A stretch of DNA of 64,000 bases from Paenibacillus oryzae (lineage in GTDB: Bacteria; Bacillota; Bacilli; Paenibacillales; Paenibacillaceae): the NCBI RefSeq assembly GCF_001675045.1, contig NZ_LYPA01000056.1, forward strand, positions 38,254 to 102,253, written 5' to 3'. Each line of letters opens with the position of its first letter. Within the stretch, counting starts at the first letter, position 1. The notes below the pieces were generated by a model that was not told where the DNA came from, did not search any database, and was given only the letters and a program-made list of their open reading frames with translations. The translations under genes and the position numbers were made by a program. Of the stretch, positions 51,912 to 61,507 are shown piece after piece.

Positions 51912-52592
51912 GATGGAGCCTCCTCTTCATCATCATGCGCCACTTTCAACTTGCATCTTCTTTATTATACATACCGTTGTCATAAATGTACGAAAAAGAT
52001 GCGCCAAAAATGCTCATTCCTCAATTTGTCACAAAAGGCGGTGCCTTTCCCAGGGAAGTTCATAAAAACTTTGCTCCTCTAAATTAAAAGGAAGCAGGGC
52101 CAGTAGTCGTCTGTTGTGCGTCCAACTAGTTACGTTATATGACACGTATCGATATGTTGTGATATTGCGCTACGGCGTGAAACTATGCGATACGGCGCGA
52201 TTTATTGTAATGATACGTTGAATTTGGTTGAAATTCCTTGGGATTCATTTTGTATGATTTTTCATATAAAAGGAGGCTATTGAAGGAAAATACAGGTGGA
52301 TTTGTACGATTAATCATATAAAAAGTGAGGTATTGGAGCAACAAGCTATCAGTTTTATACGATACTTCGTACAAAGTGTGGTCAATGGCAACACGCCACG
52401 GCATATATTGTGTGAATGATCGTATAAAAGCACTCTCAGGCCAAAAATAGCCCCGAAGGTTCTGTGAAAAACCGGACCTTTTCACGCATTCGCGTTGCGC
52501 AGCGAGCTGCGCCAAAGGGTTTCAACCGGCATCCATCGGACCTCCGAGGCGGTATTGAGATGGCTCAAGGGGTTATTCACCCTTCAAACCTT
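51912..52592. other. 680-bp gene-free spacer between ahpF and murB
   Basis: It holds the murB leader (a TATAAT-like box near 51964-51969, minus strand), palindrome array C, and hairpins near ahpF, including GTGAAAA...TTTTTCAC-type at about 52463-52484 and the perfect GCGCAGC-GA-GCTGCGC near 52497-52513, one of which may terminate ahpF. A 110-codon minus-strand frame through the array is not supported as a gene. Confidence 0.55.
52248..52429. repeat. Palindrome array C (4 units, 52-53 bp period)
   Basis: Four units of the TTTTGTAYGA-NNNN-TCRTAYAAAA family start at about 52248, 52300, 52353 and 52406 (spacings 52, 53, 53 bp). They are less perfect than array B but the same in motif and spacing. 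The array lies downstream of ahpF and upstream of murB. Confidence 0.85.
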
Positions 52593-54122
52593 TTAGTTAC
52601 GAATCAGATAATCAAAAGCGCCTAGCGCGGCTGTAGCGCCGGAGCCCATTGAAATAATGATTTGCTTGAATGGACTGTTAGTGCAATCGCCTGCGGCATA
52701 AACGCCCGGCAAGCTGGTTGCTCCGCGTTGATCCACCACGATTTCCCCCATACGGGTACGCTCAACAGCGTCTCCAAGCCATTCCGTGTTGGGAACGAGA
52801 CCAATCTGCACAAATACGCCTTGCAGCTCGACATGCTTCACTTCTCCGCTATCGCGCTCCGTATACGAAATTCCGTTGACCTTATCGGTGCCGGTAATTT
52901 CCTTCGTCTGAACATTCGTCAGAACGGTCACGTTGGGAAGGCTAAACAGCCGTTTTTGCAGCACAAGATCCGCTTTCAGCTCAGGCATATATTCCAGAAC
53001 CGTCACATGGCTGACAATGCCGGCCAAGTCGATTGCCGCTTCGATTCCGGAGTTGCCTCCTCCGATAACCGCAACGTGTTTGCCCGCAAACAGCGGACCG
53101 TCGCAGTGAGGGCAATAAGCAACGCCTTTATTTTTAAATTCCGCCTCGCCCGGAACGCCGACATTGCGCCAGCGAGCGCCGGTGGACAAAATAACCGTTT
53201 TGCTCTTAAGAACTGCGCCGTTCTCCAGTTCAACCTCGATAAGCTCCTTTTTCTCCAGGCGCTTGGCCCGTTGAAGCTTCATTACGTCTACATTGTATTC
53301 CTTCACATGCTCTTCAAGGCTCGCCGCAAGCTTGGCGCCTTCGGTATATTTGACGCTGATAAAGTTTTCGATACCAACGGTATCCATGACCTGGCCGCCG
53401 AAGCGTTCCGCAACGATACCGGTGCGAATGCCTTTGCGCGCCGCGTAGATTGCAGAGCTTGCGCCTGCCGGACCGCCGCCGATTACCAATACGTCAAACG
53501 GCTCTTTATCCGAAAATACAGAAGCATCCGGAGCGTCAACCAGCTTGGCGATAATTTCTTCAATGGTCATACGGCCGCTGCCGAAAAACTCGCCGTTCAG
53601 GTAAACGGTTGGCACTGCCATAATTTCCTTGCTTTCGACTTCATCCTTAAAAGCGGCTCCGTCGATCATCGTATGAGAGATTCCGGGATTAAGCAGGCTC
53701 ATTAAATTAAGCGCCTGAACAACGTCCGGACAGTTATGACACGTTAAGCTGATATAGGATTCAAAGGTATAATTGCCTTTAATGCTTTTGATTTCATCGA
53801 TAACGCTTTGATCTACCTTCGGAGCTCGACCGCTCACCTGAAGCAGCGCCAGAACGAGCGATGTAAACTCGTGTCCGAGCGGAATGCCGGCGAATACAAT
53901 CCCCGTATCTTCTCCCACCCGGTTTACGCTGAAGCTCGGTGTTCTTTCCAATTGAGCTTGCTTAACCGTAATACGGGGGGACATGCCGGCCAGCTCTTCA
54001 AGCAGAGCCAGCATGTCCTTGGATACGGAATCGTCGGGCGACGCGCTGGCTTTGATCAGCACATCGCCTTCCAGGAGCTGAAGGTATTGGTCGAGTTGTT
54101 GTTTGATATCCGCATCCAACAC
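52593..54122 (-). CDS. ahpF: Alkyl hydroperoxide reductase subunit F
   Basis: A 509-residue flavoprotein disulfide reductase that recycles AhpC with NADH. The N-terminal tandem thioredoxin-like domain (about 1-195) has the redox pair CHNC (Cys128/131). The thioredoxin-reductase-like part follows, with FAD motif GGGPAGASSAIYAARKGI, redox pair CPHC in the pyridine-nucleotide domain and C-terminal GVYAAGDCTNSPFKQ. It starts 14 bp after ahpC and forms an operon with it. Confidence 0.96.
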   Translation of the reverse strand: MLDADIKQQLDQYLQLLEGDVLIKASASPDDSVSKDMLALLEELAGMSPRITVKQAQLERTPSFSVNRVGEDTGIVFAGIPLGHEFTSLVLALLQVSGRAPKVDQSVIDEIKSIKGNYTFESYISLTCHNCPDVVQALNLMSLLNPGISHTMIDGAAFKDEVESKEIMAVPTVYLNGEFFGSGRMTIEEIIAKLVDAPDASVFSDKEPFDVLVIGGGPAGASSAIYAARKGIRTGIVAERFGGQVMDTVGIENFISVKYTEGAKLAASLEEHVKEYNVDVMKLQRAKRLEKKELIEVELENGAVLKSKTVILSTGARWRNVGVPGEAEFKNKGVAYCPHCDGPLFAGKHVAVIGGGNSGIEAAIDLAGIVSHVTVLEYMPELKADLVLQKRLFSLPNVTVLTNVQTKEITGTDKVNGISYTERDSGEVKHVELQGVFVQIGLVPNTEWLGDAVERTRMGEIVVDQRGATSLPGVYAAGDCTNSPFKQIIISMGSGATAALGAFDYLIRN

Positions 54123-54136
54123 TGTAAAGCCCCCCT

Positions 54137-54700
54137 TTAGATTTTGCCTACAAGATCAAGACCCGGTTTCAAGGTTTGCGAACCTTCTTGCCATTTGGCA
54201 GGGCAAACCTCGCCTGGATTCGTACGAACATATTGTGCCGCTTTGATTTTGTTAACAAGCGTGCTGGCATCGCGGCCGATGCCGCCTGCATTGATTTCTA
54301 CCGTTTGGATGACGCCGTCAGGGTCGATGATGAACGTGCCGCGGTCAGCCATGCCGTCCGCTTCAATCAATACATCAAAGTTGCGGGAAATCGTGTGCGA
54401 CGGGTCGCCGATCATGATGTAAGTGATTTTTCCGATCGTTTCGGAGCTGTCATGCCATGCTTTATGTGTAAAGTGAGTGTCAGTCGATACGGAATACACT
54501 TCTACGCCCAGCGATTTCAATGTTTCATATTGATCCTGCAGGTCGCCAAGCTCGGTTGGGCAAACAAAGGTAAAGTCGGCTGGATAGAAACAAACCACGC
54601 TCCATTTGCCTTTGAAATTTTCTTCAGTAACTTCGATAAACTTGCCATTGTGGTACGCGGAAGCCTTAAACGGTTTAACTTCTGTTCCAATCAGAGACAT
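54137..54700 (-). CDS. ahpC: Alkyl hydroperoxide reductase subunit C (peroxiredoxin)
   Basis: A 187-residue typical 2-Cys peroxiredoxin: peroxidatic Cys47 in DFTFVCPTE and resolving Cys near the C-terminus in GEVCPAKW. It reduces H2O2 and organic peroxides in the cytosol and is re-reduced by AhpF. The start is the ATG at 54698-54700 ([11 protein letters not shown]) with GGGAGGA 9 bp upstream; a 15-residue longer frame is not conserved. A PerR-type box lies upstream. Confidence 0.96.
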   Translation of the reverse strand: MSLIGTEVKPFKASAYHNGKFIEVTEENFKGKWSVVCFYPADFTFVCPTELGDLQDQYETLKSLGVEVYSVSTDTHFTHKAWHDSSETIGKITYIMIGDPSHTISRNFDVLIEADGMADRGTFIIDPDGVIQTVEINAGGIGRDASTLVNKIKAAQYVRTNPGEVCPAKWQEGSQTLKPGLDLVGKI

Positions 54701-54763
54701 AGTTGAAATTCCTCCCAGAGTTTTTTTATTTGGCAAGAAGCACACTTGAGAATCATTAACCTT

Positions 54764-54778
54764 TTGTAATGATTATTA
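54764..54778 (-). promoter_or_regulatory. PerR-type box
   Basis: TTGTAATGATTATTA matches the PerR consensus TTATAATNATTATAA at 13 of 15 positions and lies about 65 bp upstream of the ahpC start codon, as expected for peroxide-inducible ahpCF. Confidence 0.75.
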
Positions 54779-54811
54779 TATACTCCTTGTTTTAAAGAAT
54801 ACCATCGTTTC

Positions 54812-55903
54812 CTATCCTTCGCATGAAGAATAGATGAACAAAGTGTGTTTTTTGCATGAAATACCGTCTTGCACTATCATGTCTTCTAGGGCGTGTCTGA
54901 AAACCCGCTTGTGGAAATCCTGGGTTGACCAGCGGTAGAGCACCTTCTCCACTTCCAGCGCGTCCCGTCCGAATAGACTCAGCGCCTCATAATGAAGACG
55001 AGTATCCTGTCCTTGCCCCGCCTTATGGCTTTCGCCCCCGATCAGCACCACTTGCTCGCCGTTCAGCATAGCGGAGCGAATGGAGCGAATCGGTTGATCT
55101 ACGCTCAAATACATGCCCCCGGGATATTTCATTTTTGTCGTGCAGGCAAGAACGTAGGAGCGGTCCGCGTGCAGCCGGGCCGAATATAGCCCCGTCCCTT
55201 CATAAAAGGGAAAGTGCGAGCAGGCAATGACATAATTGCCCGTCACCCGGGAGCCGTTTAGTGTTAAAACGGCCTTTTTATCCCCCGCGTCTTTAATGTT
55301 GACCGCTGTTGTGTGTTCATAGATGAAGCTGCCGCCATCCGCAATGGCTTGAACTAAACGGGCCAAATATTGCAGAGGATGGAACTGTGCCTGCCCGCTC
55401 ATTTTTAAAGCGACCTGAACTTTGATGTCAAAAGGGATGTCCGCAACCAGCTCGCCTTTGATATTTAGCTTCTCATAAGCGGCAAGCTCCTTCTTTAGCT
55501 TGGTCAAGGACTGCTCGGAAGTTGCATACAAATAGGCGTCTTGCGCCTCATAATGACAGCTGATCTCATGCTCGTCTACCAGCCCCTTAATGATCTCCAA
55601 AGCTCCAATAGCCGCTTCATAATAAAGCCTGGCCGCGCTTTTGCCAAAATGACTAATGAATTCGTCATAAATCAAAGCATGCTGAGCCGTAATTTTCGCT
55701 GTTGTATGGCCTGTTGTGCCGTTAAGCAGCTTATCCGCTTCCAGCAAAGCAACCTTCAGACCTTCCTTGACTAGCAGATAGCCTGTCGTGATGCCCGTTA
55801 TGCCTCCGCCAACAATAACTACATCGACATTCTGGTCGCCTTTTAATGAAGGAAAACTTTGCAGCTTCACTTCATCCCGCCAAAGCGGTTCCAGCCTGGT
55901 CAC
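54812..55903 (-). pseudogene. FAD-dependent oxidoreductase (YhfW-like), 3' truncated
   Basis: The N-terminal 325 or so residues match DadA-type FAD oxidoreductases (VVIVGGGITGITTGYLLVKEGLKVALLEAD) of the YhfW group, which have about 510 residues and end in a Rieske [2Fe-2S] domain. Similarity stops at RWSTQD; the remaining 35 residues (FHKRVFRHALEDM...) are unrelated, and the rest of the FAD domain and the Rieske domain are absent. The break coincides with AGGGCGTGTCTGAAAACCCG, which looks like an insertion-sequence end. The product is probably inactive. Confidence 0.7.
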
Positions 55904-56107
55904 TATCGATCCCTCTTTTCTATTCTCTATTCCCTTGACCTATTCCTCCAGCTATTTATTATGGTTATCTCTTTTTTGCGATTTAAACCTTCACGCCCGG
56001 CAAAATGCAAAAGAAACCGGTCCCGCGTTTTGCGGAAGCCGGCTTTTGTTGCCACATAAGAACGTATATGTTTCCAGGCTTGTTGATACAAACAAATGCT
56101 TATGGAT

Positions 56108-56842
56108 TCAAGCGTCGTAGCTGACGAGGTAAGGGTGCAGTTGTGTATTATAGATGCCTACGCTATATTCAATCAATGCCCCTCCGCCGTCATAGGAGAA
56201 GCGGAGCCGCTTAAGGACGGGCGTTCCTTCATCCAAATCCAGCAAAGCAGAGGTTTCGGCGTCCGCCGCTTCCACCAGAAAGCGGTCACGAAAGCTTTCC
56301 AGCGTGAAATGCTGGTCTTCAAGCCATTCATATAGCGAAGAAATGGAGTTTCCCTTGCTTGCATCCAAGGCTCCCGCCTGCGTCAGATCGGCAGTTGGGG
56401 TCAAGTAATGGCGGAAATGGATATACGGCTTGTCGTCCAGCAAATAAAGGCGCTCCACACACAGACAGCTTGGTCCAAACAGCTCCGCCAGCTCCGGCCG
56501 GGAGGCGGTACCCATCATTCCTGCGCCCAATAAAGTTTTCTCCATCCGATGCCCCTGCTCCACAAGCAGCTCCGTAAACCGTTTGCCCTTGGATAGCTTC
56601 GAGGTTGACGTATTGCGCAAAACGATGGTTCCCACTCCGCTTTTTTTCTCTACGTACCCTTCGTCGGCCAACTCGCGGATAGCGTTGCGCACCGTCATTT
56701 TGCTCACCTGAAATTCCTGCTCCAGATGAGGCTCCGGGGGTATGTTCGTTCCGAGCGGATAAATGCCGTGCAAAATCCTGTCTTTAATAATTTTTTTGAT
56801 CTGCAAATAAAGCGGACCATTCTTTCGAGTAATAGGCAACAA
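56108..56842 (-). CDS. GntR-family regulator with UTRA domain
   Basis: A 244-residue HutC/FarR-type repressor: winged helix (about 5-75; LYLQIKKIIKDRILHGIYPLGTNIPPEPHLEQEFQVSKMTVRNAIREL) and UTRA ligand domain (about 95-240). TTG start behind AGGGG. It is the last gene of the amidohydrolase-dgaE-dgaF-kdgK operon, 7 bp after the kinase, and most likely represses that operon with a phosphorylated sugar acid or amino-sugar acid as effector. Confidence 0.87.
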   Translation of the reverse strand: MLPITRKNGPLYLQIKKIIKDRILHGIYPLGTNIPPEPHLEQEFQVSKMTVRNAIRELADEGYVEKKSGVGTIVLRNTSTSKLSKGKRFTELLVEQGHRMEKTLLGAGMMGTASRPELAELFGPSCLCVERLYLLDDKPYIHFRHYLTPTADLTQAGALDASKGNSISSLYEWLEDQHFTLESFRDRFLVEAADAETSALLDLDEGTPVLKRLRFSYDGGGALIEYSVGIYNTQLHPYLVSYDA

Positions 56843-56849
56843 ACGTCCC

Positions 56850-57863
56850 CTACCTTTCTACGTCTCCAGTCTCACAGCTCATCGCTTTAACAATTTCCTC
56901 GCGGCTCGACATTGGCGTATCGCCCGGAAAAGTATGGGCAAGCCTGGCAGCGGAGCTGGCAAACTCCACTATCTGCTCCGGCGCAAGCTCCCTGAGAAGA
57001 CCGTCCATAATACCACTGGCGTATGCGTCTCCCGCCCCGACGCGGTCATAAACGAGGAAGCTACGCTCCTTGCCCCATACAAGCCGGTTGCCGTTATAAA
57101 GAAAACCTTTGAGGCAATGCGTGTTATCGCCGTTCACCCGGCGGTGCGTGCCGGCAATTGCCCGGATGTTATATTGCTTCGCCACTGCCGGAATTAACTC
57201 CTCCAATTGCTCCTCCCGGCTCGTCCGGGCCGTAGACATGCCCAATACGCCAATCGCGTCCTTTTCGTTCATCAATACAATATCCGCCAGCCCGAGAAGC
57301 TGCTGAAAATATGGCTTCGCCCGTTCATAACCGTTTTCACCCCAAAGCGAAGGGCGGTAATTACAATCAAAAACGATTGTTTTCCCTTGGCGCCTGGCCT
57401 CTCCCGCCAGCCGCAGCATATTGTCTCGTACCCGGTCGTTCATCGCCAACGCAATCCCGCAAAAATGAATGACGTCCGCGTCCGCAACCGCCGCTTCAAG
57501 CTGCTCATCCGAAAATTCGGCCGTATTAAAGCTGCTTCCCTGACGGTCATTGTACGTTACTTTGCTGGCTCGCGCGCCAAAGCCTTTTTCCAGCACGTAC
57601 ATACCAATATATTGCCCGGAGCGCTTGATATGCCGTGTCGACAAGCCCAGCCTCCGCAAATTGGCAAAGGCCGCTTCCCCAAGCGAATTATCGGGCAATG
57701 CGGACAGCAGAAAAACATCATGACCATACCTGGACATGGCCGACAGCACATTTACGCCGCTGCCGGAAAAGGAATACGCCAGCCGGTTTTCCTGCGCCAG
57801 CGTGCTGTAGCCGGGAACCTCCAGCCGCATCATCACTTCGCCAAAGGCCGCGATTCTACTCAT
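56850..57863 (-). CDS. kdgK: PfkB-family 2-keto-3-deoxygluconate kinase
   Basis: A 337-residue ribokinase-fold sugar kinase with the PfkB signature and catalytic Asp in DRVGAGDAYASG (about 258-269) and N-terminal substrate motif FSGSGVNVLSAMSR. It phosphorylates 2-keto-3-deoxygluconate (or a close relative) to KDGP. Its start overlaps the end of the KDGP aldolase gene by 8 bp. Assignment to KDG rests on family resemblance plus the aldolase neighbour. Confidence 0.85.
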   Translation of the reverse strand: MSRIAAFGEVMMRLEVPGYSTLAQENRLAYSFSGSGVNVLSAMSRYGHDVFLLSALPDNSLGEAAFANLRRLGLSTRHIKRSGQYIGMYVLEKGFGARASKVTYNDRQGSSFNTAEFSDEQLEAAVADADVIHFCGIALAMNDRVRDNMLRLAGEARRQGKTIVFDCNYRPSLWGENGYERAKPYFQQLLGLADIVLMNEKDAIGVLGMSTARTSREEQLEELIPAVAKQYNIRAIAGTHRRVNGDNTHCLKGFLYNGNRLVWGKERSFLVYDRVGAGDAYASGIMDGLLRELAPEQIVEFASSAARLAHTFPGDTPMSSREEIVKAMSCETGDVER

Positions 57864-58611
57864 ATTTGTCTACCAGCCGGCGCAGCTCCGCATACAGCTC
57901 ACGAACCTGTCCGGGGCGCGTATCGCCTGTTTCCTTGTCGATAATGGAGGTATACACATGCGGAATAACCTGCGGAACCCCCGCCGCCAAAGCAATTTCA
58001 AGTATTTTCGAGAAGTTTTGGAGATCGATTCCGCCTGTTGGCTCCAATGCAAAACCCGCTTTGCCGCATGCTTCGGCCACGGCGCGGTATTCCTCCTCGC
58101 AAGCAAGTCCTTGCATTGGGAAATATTTGAGGGCGTTGCCGCCCATGTCGCGCACCAGCGCAATTGCCGCTTCTACCGGCACAATTGCTTTTTGCTCCAG
58201 CTGAGCGCTATACACGCCCGTCGATATATTGACATAGCCAGGTTTGCCGCAGGGCGAAACCAGCGCGTTGATCCAGCCGTCCCGCTCGCCCAGGTTGGCG
58301 CGTGTCGCCCCCACGGCGGGGAAAATCTGATTGATATGCGCGCCTTCGTATTGACGGACGATTTCGGCAACAACGGCAGCCTGGCGGTTATCGCCTGCGC
58401 CAAGACCGATCGACACTGCGTCCTCTATTTGAGCTCCGTAAGCCGTCATCGCTTCCGCGGCTTCATCGGCGCTGTTATAATTTTTGGACAGCACCCCCAC
58501 CACGACATGGCCCTCCGCCGCCTCAAAAATCTGCACTGCGTTTTCCATCGTACCGGTCAGCACGTTAAGCGCCGCTCTATTTTTGTACAGCCTTTTTTCC
58601 ATTCTAGACAT
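57856..58611 (-). CDS. dgaF: KDGP aldolase family protein (DgaF-like)
   Basis: A 251-residue aldolase of the DgaF type, which cleaves 2-keto-3-deoxy-6-phosphogluconate to pyruvate and glyceraldehyde 3-phosphate. Recognised features include NVLTGTMENAVQIFEAAEGHVVVGVLSKNY at the start, SIGLGAGDNRQ and LEPTGGIDLQNF. ATG start with GGAGG upstream. It is separated from its partner dgaE by a 630-bp repeat-filled spacer, unlike the tight coupling elsewhere in the operon. Confidence 0.87.
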   Translation of the reverse strand: MSRMEKRLYKNRAALNVLTGTMENAVQIFEAAEGHVVVGVLSKNYNSADEAAEAMTAYGAQIEDAVSIGLGAGDNRQAAVVAEIVRQYEGAHINQIFPAVGATRANLGERDGWINALVSPCGKPGYVNISTGVYSAQLEQKAIVPVEAAIALVRDMGGNALKYFPMQGLACEEEYRAVAEACGKAGFALEPTGGIDLQNFSKILEIALAAGVPQVIPHVYTSIIDKETGDTRPGQVRELYAELRRLVDKYE

Positions 58612-58673
58612 GCATTGCCCCTCCTGCGTTTGTTTATTTAGCGTGTTATGTTATGTGACTTGTTCTATCATTT

Positions 58674-58857
58674 GGCGGTCATTCATGACCGTTACAGCCT
58701 GAAATAGCTGGATTTTTCTTGAGCAACGGTCACCCGTGTCCTTTACAGCTCCAAAACGGCGCTTACGGGCCGAATTTAGAGGAGCTACGGACGTTTATGT
58801 CCATTACAAACTGAATTACCGTCAAAAGTAGCTTGTAACGGTCATCTTTGTCCGCAA
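58674..58857. repeat. 185-bp dispersed intergenic repeat, copy 2
   Basis: Aligns block by block with 16097-16281: same beginning GGTCATTCATGACCGTTAC, same AACGGTCAC, GTGTCCTTT, CTACGGACG and GTCCATTACA blocks, and the end GGTCATCTTTGTCCGC. It lies 62 bp upstream of dgaF, inside the dga operon. Confidence 0.8.
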
Positions 58858-58920
58858 CAGAAGATGAGTCCGTCGCAATTAGAGCTACAGGACTCTTGGG
58901 CTCACTGCTCACGGGCTCTT

Positions 58921-59210
58921 AGGCTATTGAGCTATTGAGCTATTGAACTATTGAGTTATTGAGCTATTGAACTTTTGAGGTTTTGAGCTTTTGAGTTCTT
59001 GAGTTCTTGAGTTCTTGAGTTCTTGAGTTCTTGAGTTCTTGAGCTTTTGAGTTCTTGAGTTCTTGAGCTTTTGAGTTCTTGGGCTCTTGGACTCTTGGAC
59101 TCTTGGACTCTTGGACTCTTGGACTCTTGGGCTCACGGGCTCTTAGGCTATTGAACTATTGAGTTTTTGAGCTATTGAGCTATTGAGCTTTAAACTCTTC
59201 AGCTCTTCAG
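58921..59210. repeat. 10-bp periodic tandem array
   Basis: About 290 bp of decamers: TTGAGCTATT, then GAGTTCTTGA, then GGACTCTTGG variants, flanked by near-identical GGGCTCACGGGCTCTTAGGC-type segments at both ends (about 58908 and 59125). The period equals about one helical turn. A minus-strand frame encodes only SPRVQE/KNSRTQ repeats and is not taken as a gene. Confidence 0.9.
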
Positions 59211-59242
59211 CTTTTCAGCTCTAATGCATTTCAGCTCGTAAG

Positions 59243-60346
59243 CTATTCGCCGCCGGCTATTTGCCGGATTCGGCCGATAATAATGTCCAGATCGTCGCCC
59301 TTGAGCGAGCGGGGATCAAGATCGAAGTAGCCTTGGCGGACGCCGTAATCCCGGGTATAAACCGCAATGTATCCCTCTCGGAGCTGATCGTTCGCCTCCG
59401 CCGCCGTAACGCCTGCCGCAGCGTGATCAAAGGTTATCCGTCCCCGGTAAATAGCCCTCCCCGCCTCGTCCTGCACAATGGAGACCGAAATGCCGGGAAG
59501 CTCCCCCAGTACTTTCAACCGTTCCAGCTCCCGCTTCTCCTCCTCGCTTTTGTCCGCTTTGACAACGTATTCGTCAAGCGCGGCCAGCAAGCCAAATACC
59601 GACTCCTTGCCCACCTTCATACTGCGTCCGATACCGTGCAATTGCGTGCGCACCCAGCTCACAAACGGCTCGCGCCCGGCCACAATGCCGGAGGTTGGCC
59701 CCTCGATCGCCTTCGAGCCGCTGTAAATGCATAAATCCGCCAGCTTGACATAGCTGTGGATGTCCTCCTCGGCCGCCGCATCCACTATTAACGGAATGCC
59801 GTTGCGCTGCGCGACCTTTGCCGCCTCCTTTACGCCAATCATGTTTTTTTGGACGCAATGATGCGATTTGACAAACAGGATAGCCGCCGTCCGCTCTCCA
59901 ATTGCCTGCTCCAGATGCTCCGCTCGTCCTTCATTGGCGTAACCGGCCTCAATCAGCCGGCCTCCGCCCAAATAAACCATTGTTTCCACCGGCGCTCCAT
60001 ATTGAACATTATGGCCCTTGAACATAATAATTTCGTTTTTCAAAATAGGCTCCTGATGCAGCCTCAAGCTGGCGCGTTCATTCCCCTTGGTCACGACAGC
60101 CGCAACGGACAACGCGATTCCGCTGGAGGCCGAATTGACAACAACGGCTCCTTCCGCACCCATTATATCGGCGATATATTCGCCGGAGCGCTTGACGAGC
60201 TCGCTCATTTCCACGTAGTTCTGTCCGCCTTGCTTCATGGCCTCCATGACGTAGTCCGTTGGCGCGGATACGCCAAGAATGCTCATGCGCCCGCTTGCGT
60301 TTACAACCCGTTTAAGCCCGTATTTAGATTGCAATGTATTGCCCAT
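59243..60346 (-). CDS. dgaE: DgaE-like PLP enzyme (SelA-like fold; D-glucosaminate-6-phosphate ammonia-lyase family)
   Basis: A 367-residue PLP-dependent protein of the SelA/DgaE group, with the PLP Lys in YSGSKAIEGPTSG (about 216-228) and the N-terminal YGLKRVVNASGRMSILG pattern. DgaE converts D-glucosaminate 6-phosphate to KDGP and ammonia, which DgaF then cleaves. The start is the ATG at 60344-60346; a TTG three codons earlier is closer to GGAGG. It overlaps the amidohydrolase stop by about 20 bp. Confidence 0.85.
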   Translation of the reverse strand: MGNTLQSKYGLKRVVNASGRMSILGVSAPTDYVMEAMKQGGQNYVEMSELVKRSGEYIADIMGAEGAVVVNSASSGIALSVAAVVTKGNERASLRLHQEPILKNEIIMFKGHNVQYGAPVETMVYLGGGRLIEAGYANEGRAEHLEQAIGERTAAILFVKSHHCVQKNMIGVKEAAKVAQRNGIPLIVDAAAEEDIHSYVKLADLCIYSGSKAIEGPTSGIVAGREPFVSWVRTQLHGIGRSMKVGKESVFGLLAALDEYVVKADKSEEEKRELERLKVLGELPGISVSIVQDEAGRAIYRGRITFDHAAAGVTAAEANDQLREGYIAVYTRDYGVRQGYFDLDPRSLKGDDLDIIIGRIRQIAGGE

Positions 60347-61424
60347 TAACGGCAACTCCCTCCGGTTTAATATGCCTTGTTCCCATGCGGATTTCGCCTT
60401 CGGAATCGGTCAGCTCCACCTGCCGGGAATGAATACAAAAAACAGTCAAATTCGCAAGATCGCCAACCTGTAGCCTCCCCAGCTCCGGTTTTCCCAGCCA
60501 ATGCGCGGGCCTGCTTGTCACCCGCTCTATCGTTTCCTCCAGCGAATAGCCAAGCTGCAAAAATTTGTCCAGCGTATGCGCCATGCTTATTACCGGTCCG
60601 TTCCTCCGATTGCCCCGGTACATGTCCGTACTGATGGTATCCGGCGTAATGCCAAAAGCTAGGGCGCGCTCCGCCACCTTAAACGAAAAACTCGCCGTTC
60701 CGTGCCCCACATCCAGCAAAACGCCCCTATCAAGAGCTTCCGAGAGTGCAGGAATCGGCTTGCCTTGAATGTCGAAAAGGCCGTTTGCCTTGCCGTTAAA
60801 CGCATGCGTAATTATATCCCCGCCCCTCAAATGGGGCAAAATATCGTTGATCGCGGGCGGCCCCGAGCCGATATGCACCATAAGGGGCAGGTTCAGGCGG
60901 TTGGCGAACCGGCGGGCAAGGCCAAGCGGAGCAAGCCCCTGCTCCTTCACTACGCTGCTGCTTATTCGCGCCTTCAAGCCAACAACAAATTCGGCATAGC
61001 GCTCCGCCGCATCCATTAGCCGGTTCTCGTCCAGCCATTCCAGGCTGGACAATTCGTCGGTTCGCGTCAGCCCGATATGCGAAATATTCAGCAGCGCAAG
61101 CACATTTGTTTTGGCGGAACGGCTTCGTTCCAGCAAACCTCCGATCCGGTCGGCTCCGCAGCTGCCCGCGTCGACAACCGTTGTCGTGCCTTGCAATACG
61201 CCTACCTCGTCGATTTCGTCGCCGTAAGGGTTCAAATCGGCATCGGCATGCACATGCAAATCAATCCATCCGCTGGAGACATAAGCGCCTTTCCCGTCTA
61301 TCCGAGGGTCTGCGATATCTGGCGGCAGATCGGCTCCAATATGGACGATAATTCCGTTTTTCACCGCAATAGCCGTGCTTTCGCCGCTTGTCAGCCTGAC
61401 ATGCTGCAATACAAAATCCTTCAC
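60324..61424 (-). CDS. Amidohydrolase/deacetylase family metallohydrolase
   Basis: A 366-residue amidohydrolase-superfamily enzyme: metal motif HVHAD (about 57-61) in SSGWIDLHVHADADLNPYGDE, then VHIGSG, HAFNG and the late catalytic Asp in TISTDMYRG. The family often stands beside DgaE-like genes and is thought to deacylate N-acyl-amino acids or sugars. GTG start at 61422-61424. It is the first gene of the operon and is divergent from the AraC regulator. It probably removes an acyl group to supply the amino-sugar acid used by DgaE. Confidence 0.83.
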   Translation of the reverse strand: MKDFVLQHVRLTSGESTAIAVKNGIIVHIGADLPPDIADPRIDGKGAYVSSGWIDLHVHADADLNPYGDEIDEVGVLQGTTTVVDAGSCGADRIGGLLERSRSAKTNVLALLNISHIGLTRTDELSSLEWLDENRLMDAAERYAEFVVGLKARISSSVVKEQGLAPLGLARRFANRLNLPLMVHIGSGPPAINDILPHLRGGDIITHAFNGKANGLFDIQGKPIPALSEALDRGVLLDVGHGTASFSFKVAERALAFGITPDTISTDMYRGNRRNGPVISMAHTLDKFLQLGYSLEETIERVTSRPAHWLGKPELGRLQVGDLANLTVFCIHSRQVELTDSEGEIRMGTRHIKPEGVAVNGQYIAI

Positions 61425-61507
61425 TCCATCCCTGCTCCTCTCATTGTCACATCAGCTGGAGTTGCCATTTTCAAAAACAGCTTAACACAATCTAGCATTA
61501 AAATAAA

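Noticed and set aside
52662..53705. 347-codon plus-strand frame
   Set aside because: Antisense to ahpF, no recognisable motif and no ribosome site that would outweigh ahpF.
54890..54910. Complete insertion sequence
   Set aside because: Only one IS-like end is seen. No transposase frame and no matching second end were found nearby.
58948..59136. 62-codon frame of SPRVQE/KNSRTQ repeats
   Set aside because: Pure translation of the 10-bp tandem array, without start signals or a non-repetitive part.
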